The position numbers and the translations under genes were made by a program. Shown in pieces: positions 33,695 through 42,223 of a DNA stretch of 64,000 nt. Within the stretch, counting starts at the first letter, position 1. Each line of letters begins with the position of its first letter. Where the stretch lies: NCBI RefSeq assembly GCF_014647975.1, contig NZ_BMQF01000013.1, forward strand, positions 117,297 through 181,296, written 5' to 3'. The notes beneath the pieces were generated by a model that saw nothing but the letters and a program-made list of their open reading frames with translations, searched no databases and was not told where the DNA came from. This DNA comes from Streptomyces fumigatiscleroticus. GTDB taxonomy: Bacteria; Actinomycetota; Actinomycetes; Streptomycetales; Streptomycetaceae.

Positions 33695-34839
33695 TGGCCC
33701 CCAGCAAGGTTCTCGCCGGTGCCCGGGTGGTGCTGCCCACCGGGACCGTGGACGGCGGCCGGGTGGCCGTCGAGGGCACGCGGATCGCCACGGACGCCCC
33801 CGCCGGCGCCCCGGTCGTGGACCTCACGGGCCACTGGCTCGTGCCCGGCTTCGTCGACCTCCACAACCACGGGGGCGGCGGCGCCTCCTTCACCTCCGGA
33901 ACGGTCGAGGAGGTCCTCCAGGGCATCCGCACCCACCGGCTGCACGGCACCACGACCCTGGTCGCCTCCACCGTCACCGGCGACATGGACTTCCTCGCCC
34001 AGCGCGCCGGACTCCTCTCGGAACTGGCCGAGCAGGGCGACCTCGCCGGCATCCACTTCGAGGGGCCCTTCATCTCGCCGTGCCGCAAGGGCGCGCACTC
34101 CGCCGAGCTGCTGCGCCACCCGGATCCGGCGGAGGTCCGCAAGCTGGTCGACGCCGCGCGCGGCCACGCGAAGATGATGACGCTGGCCACGGAGCTGCCG
34201 GGCGGTCTGGACTCCGTACGCCTGCTGGCCGAGCACGGCGTGATCGCGGCGATCGGGCACACCGACGCGACGTACGACCAGACCGTCGCGGCGATCGACG
34301 CGGGCGCGACCGTCGCCACCCACCTGTTCAACGCCATGCCGCCGATCGGCCACCGGGCCCCCGGCCCGATCACCGCCCTGCTGGAGGACGAGCGCGTCAC
34401 GGTCGAGCTGATCGACGACGGCACGCACCTGCACCCGGCCTCCCTCCGACTGGCGTTCCACCACGCGGGCGCCGGACGGGTCGCGTTCATCACGGACGCC
34501 ATGGACGCGGCCGGGTTCGGCGACGGCCGCTACATGCTCGGCCCGCTGGAGGTGGAGGTCCGCGAGGGCGTGGCCCGGCTGGTGGAGGGCGGCTCGATCG
34601 CGGGTTCCACGCTCACCCTGGACCGCGCCTTCAAGCGGGCGGTGACCGTGGACGGGCTGCCCGTCGAGGACGTGGTCGCGGCGGTCTCCGCCAATCCGGC
34701 CCGGCTGCTCGGCATGGACGACACGGTGGGTTCCCTGGAGCCCGGCAAGGACGCCGACCTGGTGGTCCTGGACTCCGCCTTCGACATCAAGGGCGTGATG
34801 CGCCGGGGGGAGTGGGTGATCGATCCCCAACTGGGCTGA
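33694..34839 (+). CDS. nagA: N-acetylglucosamine-6-phosphate deacetylase
   Basis: The 381-residue amidohydrolase has the metal motif DLHNHGGGG, IHFEGPFISPCRKGAH, AAIGHTDAT, ATHLFNAMPP and the catalytic Asp in FITDAMDAAG. It turns GlcNAc-6-P into GlcN-6-P and acetate, serving both imported GlcNAc (nagK) and the murQ product. ATG overlaps the nagK stop codon (translational coupling), and GGAGG lies just before it. Confidence 0.96.
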   Translation: MAPSKVLAGARVVLPTGTVDGGRVAVEGTRIATDAPAGAPVVDLTGHWLVPGFVDLHNHGGGGASFTSGTVEEVLQGIRTHRLHGTTTLVASTVTGDMDFLAQRAGLLSELAEQGDLAGIHFEGPFISPCRKGAHSAELLRHPDPAEVRKLVDAARGHAKMMTLATELPGGLDSVRLLAEHGVIAAIGHTDATYDQTVAAIDAGATVATHLFNAMPPIGHRAPGPITALLEDERVTVELIDDGTHLHPASLRLAFHHAGAGRVAFITDAMDAAGFGDGRYMLGPLEVEVREGVARLVEGGSIAGSTLTLDRAFKRAVTVDGLPVEDVVAAVSANPARLLGMDDTVGSLEPGKDADLVVLDSAFDIKGVMRRGEWVIDPQLG

Positions 34840-34960
34840 TCCGTCCGTCGGTCGGGGGACGGCGGGCGCCGCGGGGACTGGGCCGGCCGCCGTCTCTTTG
34901 GCATGATCGAACCTCCGGGAACAGACGGCGAACGCACTTCATCGGGGGAGGTCGGCCCAG

Positions 34961-35890
34961 GTGATCCTCACGGTCACGCTGAACACCGCTCTCGACATCA
35001 CCTACCGCGTCCCGGCCCTCAGGCCGCACGCCTCCCACCGGGTGACCGAGGTGGCGGAGCGGCCGGGCGGCAAGGGGCTCAACGTGGCCCGGGTGCTGGC
35101 GGCCCTCGGACACGGGGTGACGGTCACCGGCTTCGCGGGCGGGGCCACCGGGCGCGTGGTGCAGGAGCGGCTCGCCGCCACGCCGGGGGTGGCCGACGCG
35201 CTGGTGCCGGTCGGCGGCGCCACCCGCCGCACGATCGCCGTCGTCGACGAGGCGACCGGCGAGACCACCCAGCTCAACGAGGCCGGCCCGGTCATCGCCC
35301 CCGCCGAGTGGGCGGCCTTCCAGGAGGTCTACGAGGATCTGCTCGGCTCCGCCTCGGCGGTGGCCCTGTGCGGCAGCCTGCCGCCGGGGGTGCCGGTCGG
35401 CGCGTACGCCGGGCTGGTGCGGACCGCCAGGGCGGCGGGCGTGCCGGTGCTGCTGGACACCAGCGGGGAGCCGCTGCGCCGGGCCGTCGCCGCCCGGCCC
35501 GACCTGGTCAAGCCGAACGCCGGGGAACTGGCCGAGCTGACCGGTGCGCACGAGCCGCTGCGGGCGACGCAGGACGCGCGCCGGCGCGGTGCCCGGGCCG
35601 TCGTCGCCTCGCTGGGCACCGAGGGGCTGCTCGCGGTGACCCCCGAGGGCCGCTGGCGCGCCGCCCCGCCGGCCCGGGTGCACGGCAATCCGGTCGGCGC
35701 CGGTGACTCGGTGGTCGCGGGCCTGCTGTCGGGCCTGGTGGAACGCCTGCCGTGGCCGGACCGGCTGGCCCGCGCGGTCGCCCTGTCGGCGGCGACGGTC
35801 CTGTCGCCCGTGGCGGGCGAGTTCGACCGGGCGGCGTACGAGAAGCTGCTGGGCCGTGTGACGGTGACGGCCCAGGCCGGCGCGGCCTGA
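34961..35890 (+). CDS. 1-phosphofructokinase / PfkB family hexose kinase
   Basis: The 309-residue PfkB-fold kinase starts ILTVTLNTALDITYRV, has GGKGLNVARVLAALG and the anion-hole motif NPVGAGDSVVAGLL with the catalytic Asp. This subgroup phosphorylates fructose-1-P or tagatose-6-P. GTG at 34961 follows GGGAGG. It lies 121 bp behind nagA on the same strand; no PTS genes are adjacent, so the sugar is not fixed by context. Confidence 0.88.
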   Translation: MILTVTLNTALDITYRVPALRPHASHRVTEVAERPGGKGLNVARVLAALGHGVTVTGFAGGATGRVVQERLAATPGVADALVPVGGATRRTIAVVDEATGETTQLNEAGPVIAPAEWAAFQEVYEDLLGSASAVALCGSLPPGVPVGAYAGLVRTARAAGVPVLLDTSGEPLRRAVAARPDLVKPNAGELAELTGAHEPLRATQDARRRGARAVVASLGTEGLLAVTPEGRWRAAPPARVHGNPVGAGDSVVAGLLSGLVERLPWPDRLARAVALSAATVLSPVAGEFDRAAYEKLLGRVTVTAQAGAA

Positions 35891-35921
35891 ACCCCCGGCC
35901 CGCGTCCCAGGCTCTGTCGGC

Positions 35922-36884
35922 CTAGCCGGTGACCTGGCCTTCCTTCAGCCACAGCTGGTCCAGCAGGACATTGCACTTGTCGCCGTCCTGGCAGGAGACC
36001 GAGATGGTGTTGGTGCCCTTGTTCAGGGACGGGTAGGCGTAGGTCTGCGTCCAGCCCTTGGAGAAGTCGCCGTCCTTGGCACCGGCGAAGTTGTCCATGT
36101 TCAGCTTGGAACCGAACTCCTTGCCGTTGATCGTCAGGGTCATCGACTGGGCCTCGCCGGCCGTGCTGTACCGGGTGAAGAGGGTGTAGACGCCGCTCTT
36201 GGGGATGGAGTCGACGGTCCAGGTGACCGAGGAGCCGGTCTGGTTCAGATTGGCCACGTAGATGCCGCCGTCCGACTGGGCGCCCTTCACGTCGGAGGCG
36301 AGGGAGGCGGTGCCGCCCAGCCGCAGTGCCTTGGCGTCGATCGTCGGCAGGTCGGCCTGCTCCTCGGCGCTGCTGCTGGCCGAGGGGCTCGGCGAGGCGC
36401 TGGCGGACTGGGTCGGGCCGGCGTCCGCCTGGGTGTCGTCGTCACCGCCGTCGGTGTCGCCGCCCGTCATGGCCACGGCGATGCCGACGACCACCGCGGC
36501 GACCACGGCGATCGCGCCGATCAGCAGCCCCTTGGTGTTGGGCCCGCGGCCCCGGCCGCCACCGCCGCCGCTCCGCGAGGTCTGCTGCGGCGCGGCGGGC
36601 GCGCCGCCGGGCAGCGTCTCCGGCGCGGCGTAGTGCGGGTTGGGCCGGCCGTAGGCGCCCTGCTGCTGCGGCGGGACCTGCCCGTACGGGGCGGTCTGCG
36701 CGGCGGGGACCTGCTGCTGGCCGTACTGACGTGTACCGACGGGACGCACCCGGTTGACCGAGTTCGGATAGCCGTAGCCGCCGCCGGACGGCGGCTGGGC
36801 TCCGTTGGCCTGCCCGTCGGCGTACAGGTAGCCGAACGGGTCGTCGTCCTCGGGCGTGCTCGCGCCGTTGTTGCCGGGCGTCAT
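35922..36884 (-). CDS. Membrane-anchored carbohydrate-binding (CBM6/35-like) protein
   Basis: The 320-residue protein has a cytosolic Gly/Pro/Gln-rich tail (residues 1-115), one membrane helix (LLIGAIAVVAAVVVGIAV, about 120-140), a Ser/Ala linker, and a C-terminal beta-sandwich (VTWTVDSIPKSGVYTLFTRYS, LTINGKEFGSKL) resembling family 6/35 carbohydrate-binding modules. No catalytic domain is present. It may hold a surface glycan or sense cell-wall sugar. It lies between a sugar kinase and cdgB. Confidence 0.8.
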   Translation of the reverse strand: MTPGNNGASTPEDDDPFGYLYADGQANGAQPPSGGGYGYPNSVNRVRPVGTRQYGQQQVPAAQTAPYGQVPPQQQGAYGRPNPHYAAPETLPGGAPAAPQQTSRSGGGGGRGRGPNTKGLLIGAIAVVAAVVVGIAVAMTGGDTDGGDDDTQADAGPTQSASASPSPSASSSAEEQADLPTIDAKALRLGGTASLASDVKGAQSDGGIYVANLNQTGSSVTWTVDSIPKSGVYTLFTRYSTAGEAQSMTLTINGKEFGSKLNMDNFAGAKDGDFSKGWTQTYAYPSLNKGTNTISVSCQDGDKCNVLLDQLWLKEGQVTG

Positions 36885-37003
36885 CCCTTGGTCTCCTCAA
36901 CAGGTGCGGTGCGGATGCGGTACTGGTGGTGAGAGAGCGAGCCTACCCGCTTCCCGTGCCCCGAACGGGTGACTCGGGCCGCATCAACTCACTGACCTGC
37001 GGA

Positions 37004-38665
37004 TCATCCCGCACGCCTGTGCTGTTTGGGACGAGATCGTTTCTCGACGTACATCCGCTCGTCGGCGGACTTGAGCACCTCGTCGGCCGTCATGCCGCAG
37101 TGCGCCCAGCCGATGCCGAAGCTGGCGCCCACCCGCACGGCCCGGCCCTCGGCCCGGATCGGCTGGATGATCTCGTTGCGCAGCCGTACGGCGAGGTCCT
37201 CGGCGTCGGCCCGGCCGAGCCCGTCGGCGAGGATCACGAACTCGTCGCCGCCGAGCCGGGCCACCGTGTCGCCGTCCCGCACGCCCTGGGAGAGCCGCCG
37301 GGCGACCTCGATGAGCACGGCGTCGCCCGCGTTGTGCCCGAACCGGTCGTTGATCGACTTGAAGCCGTCGAGGTCGCAGAAGAGGACCGCGAGTCCCTTG
37401 GCGCCGTCGTCGCGGTCGCCGTCGGGAGCCACGGTGTGCACATGGTGGTCGTAGGCGTCGTAGGGGTCGGTGGCCGCGGTGAAGTCGAAGCCGTGGCCGA
37501 GCGTGTCGAAGGCCGGGTGGCCGTAGGCCGCGTCCGCCGAGTCGACGGCGGCGGGGTGCGCGGACTGGGGCCGCTGGCACAGCCGGGCGGAGAGCCGGGA
37601 GCGCAGCTCGGCCGAGTTGGGCAGGCCGGTGAGGGAGTCGTGGGAGGCGCGGTGGGCGAGCTGGAGCTCGCGGCGCTTGCGCTCCTCGATGTCCTCGACG
37701 TGGGTGAGCAGGAAGCGGGGGCCGTCGGCGGCGTCGGCCACCACGGAGTTGCGCAGTGACACCCACAGGTAGGTGTTGTCGCGGCGGCACAGACGCAGCT
37801 CGGCGCGGCCGCCCTCGGGGGAGGTGCGCAGCAGGGTGCCGATGTCCTCGGGGTGGACCAGGTCGGAGAAGGAGTAGCGGCGCATCGCGGAGGCGGGGCG
37901 GCCCAGCAGCCGGCACAGGGCGTCGTTGGTGCGCAGGATCCGGCCGTGCTGGTCGCCGCCCAGCTCGGCGATGGCCATGCCGGAGGGTGCGTACTCGAAG
38001 GCCTGCCGGAAGCTTTCCTCACTCGCCCTGAGGGCCTGCTGCTCGCGTTCGAGCCGGACCAGCGCGCGCTGCATGTTGGAGCGCAGCCGCGCGTTGCTGA
38101 TCGCTATCGCGGCCTGGAAGGCGTACATCTGGAGGGCCTCGCGGCCCCAGGCGCCGGGCCTGCGGCCGTTGCGCGGCCGGTCCACGGAGAGCACGCCGAT
38201 CAGCTCGCCGGAGGAGGCGCCGCCCTGTGCGCCCGGCGCGTACATGGGCGCGAACAGCCGGTCCGCCGGGTGCCACTCGTCCTCGAAGCGGGGGGCGGGC
38301 CCGTCGGTGTACCACTGCGGGACGTCGTCGTCGTCCAGGACCCAGCCCTCGGTGTGCGGGATGAACACCAGGTCGCCCCAGTGCTCGCCCATGCTCAGGC
38401 GCCGGTCCCAGGACTCGCGGGAACCGGTCCGGCCGGTGATGAGCGCCTCGGCGGCGGAGTTGCCGGCGAACGCGGCGACGACGAGGTCGCCGTCCGGGCG
38501 GACGAGGTTGACGCACGCCAGCTCGTACCCGAGGGCGCCGACCGCCCCGTCGGCAACGGTCTGGAGTGTGTCCGCCAGGCTGCGGGCCGTGTTCATGTCG
38601 GCCATGGCCTGGTGCAGTTGCCGCAGGGACGCAAGGCGGACGTAGGGCTCCGACTCGGTCTCCAT
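37004..38665 (-). CDS. cdgB: Diguanylate cyclase CdgB (GAF-PAS-GGDEF)
   Basis: The 553-residue cytosolic protein has a GAF domain (about residues 20-190), a PAS/PAC domain (195-325) and a GGDEF domain with an intact RLGGDEF active site. The product-inhibition I-site RDGD lies exactly five residues upstream. It should make c-di-GMP and be feedback-controlled. A His/Asp/Ala-rich insert of about 60 residues interrupts the start of the GGDEF domain. ATG at 38665 follows GGGAGGG. CdgB of S. coelicolor is a known BldD target; a matching box lies 100 bp upstream. Confidence 0.93.
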   Translation of the reverse strand: METESEPYVRLASLRQLHQAMADMNTARSLADTLQTVADGAVGALGYELACVNLVRPDGDLVVAAFAGNSAAEALITGRTGSRESWDRRLSMGEHWGDLVFIPHTEGWVLDDDDVPQWYTDGPAPRFEDEWHPADRLFAPMYAPGAQGGASSGELIGVLSVDRPRNGRRPGAWGREALQMYAFQAAIAISNARLRSNMQRALVRLEREQQALRASEESFRQAFEYAPSGMAIAELGGDQHGRILRTNDALCRLLGRPASAMRRYSFSDLVHPEDIGTLLRTSPEGGRAELRLCRRDNTYLWVSLRNSVVADAADGPRFLLTHVEDIEERKRRELQLAHRASHDSLTGLPNSAELRSRLSARLCQRPQSAHPAAVDSADAAYGHPAFDTLGHGFDFTAATDPYDAYDHHVHTVAPDGDRDDGAKGLAVLFCDLDGFKSINDRFGHNAGDAVLIEVARRLSQGVRDGDTVARLGGDEFVILADGLGRADAEDLAVRLRNEIIQPIRAEGRAVRVGASFGIGWAHCGMTADEVLKSADERMYVEKRSRPKQHRRAG

Positions 38666-38765
38666 GCTCGCCCTCCCCCCGAGACCTCGCAGCGAATCAA
38701 GGGTTCTCTTCGGCGTGTCTTCCGTGCAGCTTCCCCGCCACTGAATCACAGCGCGCTGCTCACTC

Positions 38766-38780
38766 GGTACACAGGGTCAA
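38766..38780. promoter_or_regulatory. Candidate BldD box upstream of cdgB
   Basis: GGTACACAGGGTCAA fits the BldD consensus nTnACnCwGnGTnAn at 8 of 9 fixed positions (first T is G). It is 101-115 bp from the cdgB start. The minus-strand TTGACC within it could be a -35. Confidence 0.6.
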
Positions 38781-38794
38781 CAATTCCTGCCCCT

Positions 38795-38810
38795 TGTGAC
38801 TCAAGTCACA
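38795..38810. promoter_or_regulatory. 16-bp palindrome TGTGACTCAAGTCACA
   Basis: Seven-base arms TGTGACT and AGTCACA around CA make a nearly perfect palindrome 130 bp upstream of cdgB. It has the form of a CRP/FNR-class site (TGTGA...TCACA), and such sites exist for the Streptomyces Crp protein. The 38811-39000 region beyond shows no gene. Confidence 0.5.
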
Positions 38811-38933
38811 GCGAAAGATGAACAATTGAGTGATGTTTCTGCGATTTCCCGAAGCGCTCTCCAAGCGCTTACTGACCGCAAATTTCATGGACGCGGGTCG
38901 CACGGCACGGCCGCGGGTCCGGCCCGGGTCCTA

Positions 38934-38944
38934 GGCCCTGTCGT
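38934..38944 (+). repeat. Solo end of the MITE-like element
   Basis: GGCCCTGTCGT matches 11 of 12 bases of the terminal repeat at 11986-11997 and, like it, follows CTA. No matching right end or body is seen nearby, so it is either a remnant or a shared regulatory string. Confidence 0.4.
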
Positions 38945-39006
38945 AGGTCCGGTCTCGGGCCGAGGTCCGATGCGCCGCCCGGAACGCGGCGATTAGCGTT
39001 CCCGGT

Positions 39007-39615
39007 GTGCCGAACACTCCCCCTGCCACGTCCCCGACCGTCGCTTCCGCCACGTCCCCGATCATTCCGGCGCCCGCCTCTGGGCATGCTGAGGGGGTGA
39101 GCAATGACGAGTTCCGCGCCGCCATGTCCCGGCTGGCAGCCGGCGTGGTCCTGGTGACCGCGCAGGAGCCGCCGCTGGACCCGGACGACCCGCACGCGCC
39201 GCGCGGCGAGGACGTGGGCATGACGGCGACCGCGTTTCTCTCGGTCTCCCTCGACCCGCCGTTGGTGCTGGTCAGCCTGCGCACGGGCGCCCGCATGGAC
39301 GACCTGCTCGCCGAGCAGCCGCTGTGGGCGGTCTCCGTCCTGTCCGAGAGCCAGCGCCACATCGCCGGCCGGTTCGCCATGAAGGGCCGGATCAGCGACC
39401 GCCTGCTGTTCGAGGACATCGCCTACGTGCGCGGCGAGGCCTCCGGGGCACCGCTGGTGGGCGGCGCCCTGGCGACGCTGGAGTGCCGCACCGAGCAGCA
39501 GGTGCCGGCCGGGGACCACACGCTGGTGATCGGCCGGGTGCTGACCGCCCGGGTGCCGAGCGCGGACGGGGGTCCGCTGACGTACTTCCGGGGCCGCTAC
39601 CGGCAGCTGAAGTGA
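39007..39615 (+). CDS. Flavin reductase family protein
   Basis: The 202-residue protein has the flavin reductase-like split-barrel fold: FRAAMSRLAAGVVLVTA, GMTATAFLSVSLDPPLVLVSL and LECRTEQQVPAGDHTLVIGRV. It binds FMN/FAD and either reduces it with NAD(P)H or supplies it to a monooxygenase. GTG at 39007 is leaderless, with TAGCGT at 38994-38999. The first 30 residues are Pro/Ala/Thr-rich and may be poorly conserved; GTG at 39097 is an alternative start. The 228 bp after it hold no gene I can support. Confidence 0.88.
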   Translation: MPNTPPATSPTVASATSPIIPAPASGHAEGVSNDEFRAAMSRLAAGVVLVTAQEPPLDPDDPHAPRGEDVGMTATAFLSVSLDPPLVLVSLRTGARMDDLLAEQPLWAVSVLSESQRHIAGRFAMKGRISDRLLFEDIAYVRGEASGAPLVGGALATLECRTEQQVPAGDHTLVIGRVLTARVPSADGGPLTYFRGRYRQLK

Positions 39616-39842
39616 GCACCGCCGCGGGTCACGGCGATCCGGTCGCACAGCGCGTGTGCGAACGCAAGCGTCCGCGCCGCCCCGGGAGGCCCCGGGCGTG
39701 GCCCGCCGGAACCGCCGCCCCGCGCGGCGGCGCCGCCTTTGCCGGCGCATTCTCCGAACGGCGCCGGTGGACCCGGTGAATTCACCGCCCGAGTCTGTGC
39801 ATTTCTTGTCCGTAACCTGTCAGGAACGGGAGCCGGCGGAGG

Positions 39843-40280
39843 TCAGGCCCAGTCCTTCGCGGAGCGTCCCCGCTTGGTCTGCGAACGCTGTTTCTTCTCC
39901 CGCAGTCGGCGCTCGTTGATCCCGCGCGGAACCCGGGTCGGCTTGCGCGGCTTGGGCGGCGGCGCGGTGGCCTCCGCGAGCAGCGCGGCCAGGCGCACGG
40001 CGGCGGCCTCGCGATTGCGCCACTGGGACCGGTGCTCGGAGGCGCGGACGGTGACGACCCCGTCGACGAGGCGCCCGGCCAGCCGCTCCAGCGCCCGCCG
40101 CTTCCACGCCTCGGGCAGCGCCTCGGTCGCCGCCAGGTCGAAGCGGAGCTCCACCTGCGAGTCGGTGGTGTTGACGTGCTGCCCGCCGGGCCCGGACGAC
40201 CGCGAGAAACGCCACATGAGCTCGGCCTCGGGCAGCGAGACGGAGCCGCGGATGACATGGGGACCGGACATGCCCACCAT
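39843..40280 (-). CDS. arfB: Alternative ribosome-rescue factor ArfB
   Basis: The 145-residue protein has the class I release factor GGQ motif in FSRSSGPGGQHVNTTDS and a basic C-terminal tail (ERRLREKKQRSQTKRGRS) that would sit in the empty mRNA channel, the ArfB/YaeJ layout. It hydrolyses peptidyl-tRNA on stalled ribosomes. ATG at 40280 or three codons later at 40271 is the start; the second has GGTGGG upstream. Confidence 0.93.
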   Translation of the reverse strand: MVGMSGPHVIRGSVSLPEAELMWRFSRSSGPGGQHVNTTDSQVELRFDLAATEALPEAWKRRALERLAGRLVDGVVTVRASEHRSQWRNREAAAVRLAALLAEATAPPPKPRKPTRVPRGINERRLREKKQRSQTKRGRSAKDWA

Positions 40281-40462
40281 GTTCCCGGCACCGGCGGGTC
40301 CACGTCACCCGCTTTTCGGCACGGCCCGCCGGGTAAAGAAAGTAAAGAGACCTGGAACCCTGGTACGTCCCGCCGCGTTCATAGAGGTAGCTGTAGCTTC
40401 GTGCCGACAGCGGTACGAAGCCGACGCACCGCGCACGCAACGAGGGAAGGGACTCCCGAACC

Positions 40463-41038
40463 ATGGCTGTAAGCCTGTCCAAGGGTGGCAACGTCTCGCT
40501 CACCAAGGAGGCTCCGGGCCTGACCGCCGTCACCGTGGGCCTCGGCTGGGACGTCCGTACCACCACCGGTACCGACTTCGACCTCGACGCCTCCGCGATC
40601 GCGGTCAACACCCAGGGCAAGGTCTACTCCGACGCCCACTTCGTCTTCTTCAACAACAAGCAGACCCCGGACAACTCCATCGTCCACACCGGTGACAACC
40701 GCACCGGTGAGGGCGCCGGCGACGACGAGGCGATCAACGTCAACCTCGCCGCTCTCCCGGCCGACATCGACAAGGTCGTCTTCCCGGTCTCGATCTACGA
40801 CGCCGAGAACCGCAACCAGAACTTCGGCCAGGTCCGCAACGCCTACATCCGCATCGTCAACCAGGCCGGCGGCGCCGAGATCGCCCGTTACGACCTGTCG
40901 GAGGACGCCGCCACCGAGACGGCGATGGTCTTCGGCGAGCTGTACCGCAACGGCGCCGAGTGGAAGTTCCGCGCCGTCGGCCAGGGCTACGCCTCGGGCC
41001 TGGTCGGCATCGCCCAGGACTTCGGCGTCAACGTCTGA
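40463..41038 (+). CDS. terD: TerD family protein
   Basis: The 191-residue protein is a typical TerD: VSLSKGGNVSLTKEAPGL start, the calcium-binding DFDLDASA and GDDEAINVNL, and VVFPVSIYDAENR. TerD proteins bind calcium and are linked with tellurite, phage and stress resistance and, in Streptomyces, with differentiation. ATG at 40463 follows AAGGGA. It stands alone, with its own terminator at 41058-41094. Confidence 0.95.
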   Translation: MAVSLSKGGNVSLTKEAPGLTAVTVGLGWDVRTTTGTDFDLDASAIAVNTQGKVYSDAHFVFFNNKQTPDNSIVHTGDNRTGEGAGDDEAINVNLAALPADIDKVVFPVSIYDAENRNQNFGQVRNAYIRIVNQAGGAEIARYDLSEDAATETAMVFGELYRNGAEWKFRAVGQGYASGLVGIAQDFGVNV

Positions 41039-41057
41039 CGGCGACCGCCCTCGCCGG

Positions 41058-41094
41058 GCCGGAGCCCCCGCCCCGAACGGCCGGGGGCTCCGGC
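41058..41094 (+). terminator. Terminator after terD
   Basis: GCCGGAGCCCCCG (41058-41070) and CGGGGGCTCCGGC (41082-41094) are perfect 13-bp arms with an 11-base loop, 19 bp after the stop codon. Confidence 0.9.
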
Positions 41095-41175
41095 GCGTCG
41101 GGCCGGTCCGGCGGACCGCGGTGCAGGGAGCCGACGCCGCCTGATCGGCGTCAGGTGAGCCGGGCCCCGGGGTCC

Positions 41176-41206
41176 CCTGCTCGAAAAGCCCGGAGGAAGG
41201 CGTGCC
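41176..41206 (+). repeat. Remnant of the MITE-like element
   Basis: CCTGCTCGAAAAGCCCGGAG and the following GCGTGCC align with CCTGCTCGAAGAGCTCGGGG...GCGTGCC inside the element at 11986-12187 (about 25 of 31 positions). No terminal repeats are preserved. Confidence 0.45.
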
Positions 41207-41255
41207 GGGCCCGCGGCTGCGCCGTGATCCGCCGGGCAGGCCCTACATTGCCGGT

Positions 41256-42221
41256 GTGATCATCGAGCCCCTCGGCCTCGGTCCCGACCGGGACCTCCCG
41301 GCTGTGCTGCTCACCGAGCTCACCGGCCTGTACGCCTCCAACCGGGACTTCCACGCGCTCAGCGGCGACTTCCCGGACCCGGACGACATCCGCCCCGAGC
41401 AGGTGGCGGCCGCGCTCGCCGACGAACTGGCCCACCCGGACGTGGAGGTCCTGCCGGCCCGCAGCGCCGGACGGCTGGTCGGGGTGGCGATCACCCTGGC
41501 CCGCCACCCGGACCCGGCCGACACGGACCCGTGGATCGGCCTGCTGATGGTCGACGCGGAACTGCACGGCCAGGGGTACGGAAGCCGCCTCGCCTCCCTC
41601 GTGGAGGACCGCCTGCGCGCCGCGGGCCGCACCGCCGTACGACTCGCCGTCCTCGACGGCAACGACACCGGTCTCGCCTTCTGGACCGCCCTGGGCCACG
41701 AGACGGTCGACCACCGCCGGGATCTCGCGCACGGCCGTCCCTGCGCGGTGCTGCGCAAGTCGCTGCGCCTCCCCCGGCGGGCGGCCCGGATCGCCGTGGT
41801 CGACCCGGACGGCGCGGTCCTCCTCTTCCGCTACGACAACGTGGAGATCGGCGTCCACTGGGCGCCGCCCGGCGGCGGCCTGGAAGAGGGCGAGGACCCC
41901 CGCGAGGGCGCCCTGCGCCGACTGCGCTAGGAGACCGGCTGGACGGACCTGGGGCCGGGCCCCCTGCTCCGCACCGGGGAACACGACGTGACCCTCCCCG
42001 TCCTCGGCCCCGTCCGCCGGCACGAGCACGTCCATCTCACCCGGGGTCCCCGCCGTGAACCGGCCGGTCCGTATCTCGCCGCCGCCCACGCCGAGGACGG
42101 GATCCTCGCCTGGCGCTGGTGGACACGGCAGGAACTCGCCGACCCGGCGGCGGAGCCGGTCCGGCCGCCGGCCCTGGCCCGGCTGCTGGCGGAGTCGGCG
42201 GAGACCCGGCCGCCCGCCTGA
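41256..42221 (+). pseudogene. GNAT acetyltransferase-Nudix hydrolase fusion, interrupted by an in-frame TAG
   Basis: The frame runs 41256-42221 with one stop codon, TAG at 41928-41930. Residues 1-175 are a GNAT domain (MVDAELHGQGYGSRLASLVEDRL). Residues 180 onward are a Nudix domain: WAPPGGGLEEGEDP, then ALRRLR, stop, ETGW. The expected Nudix box is REUxEExGU; here TAG stands where the first E of EE is expected (GAG to TAG) and RE is RR. Downstream coding continues in the same frame to 42221 with normal codon bias. GTG at 41256 is leaderless (TACATT at 41244-41249). The GNAT part (224 residues) may still work; the Nudix part should not. Confidence 0.8.
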
Positions 42222-42223
42222 GT

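Noticed and set aside
35895..35925. Another MITE end (AGGCTCTGTCGGCC)
   Set aside because: Only partial similarity to GGCCCTGTCGTC and no body sequence.
38796..38996. Small rightward ORF of 66 codons before the flavin reductase
   Set aside because: Runs through the BldD-like and palindromic sites, weak codon bias, no ribosome site.
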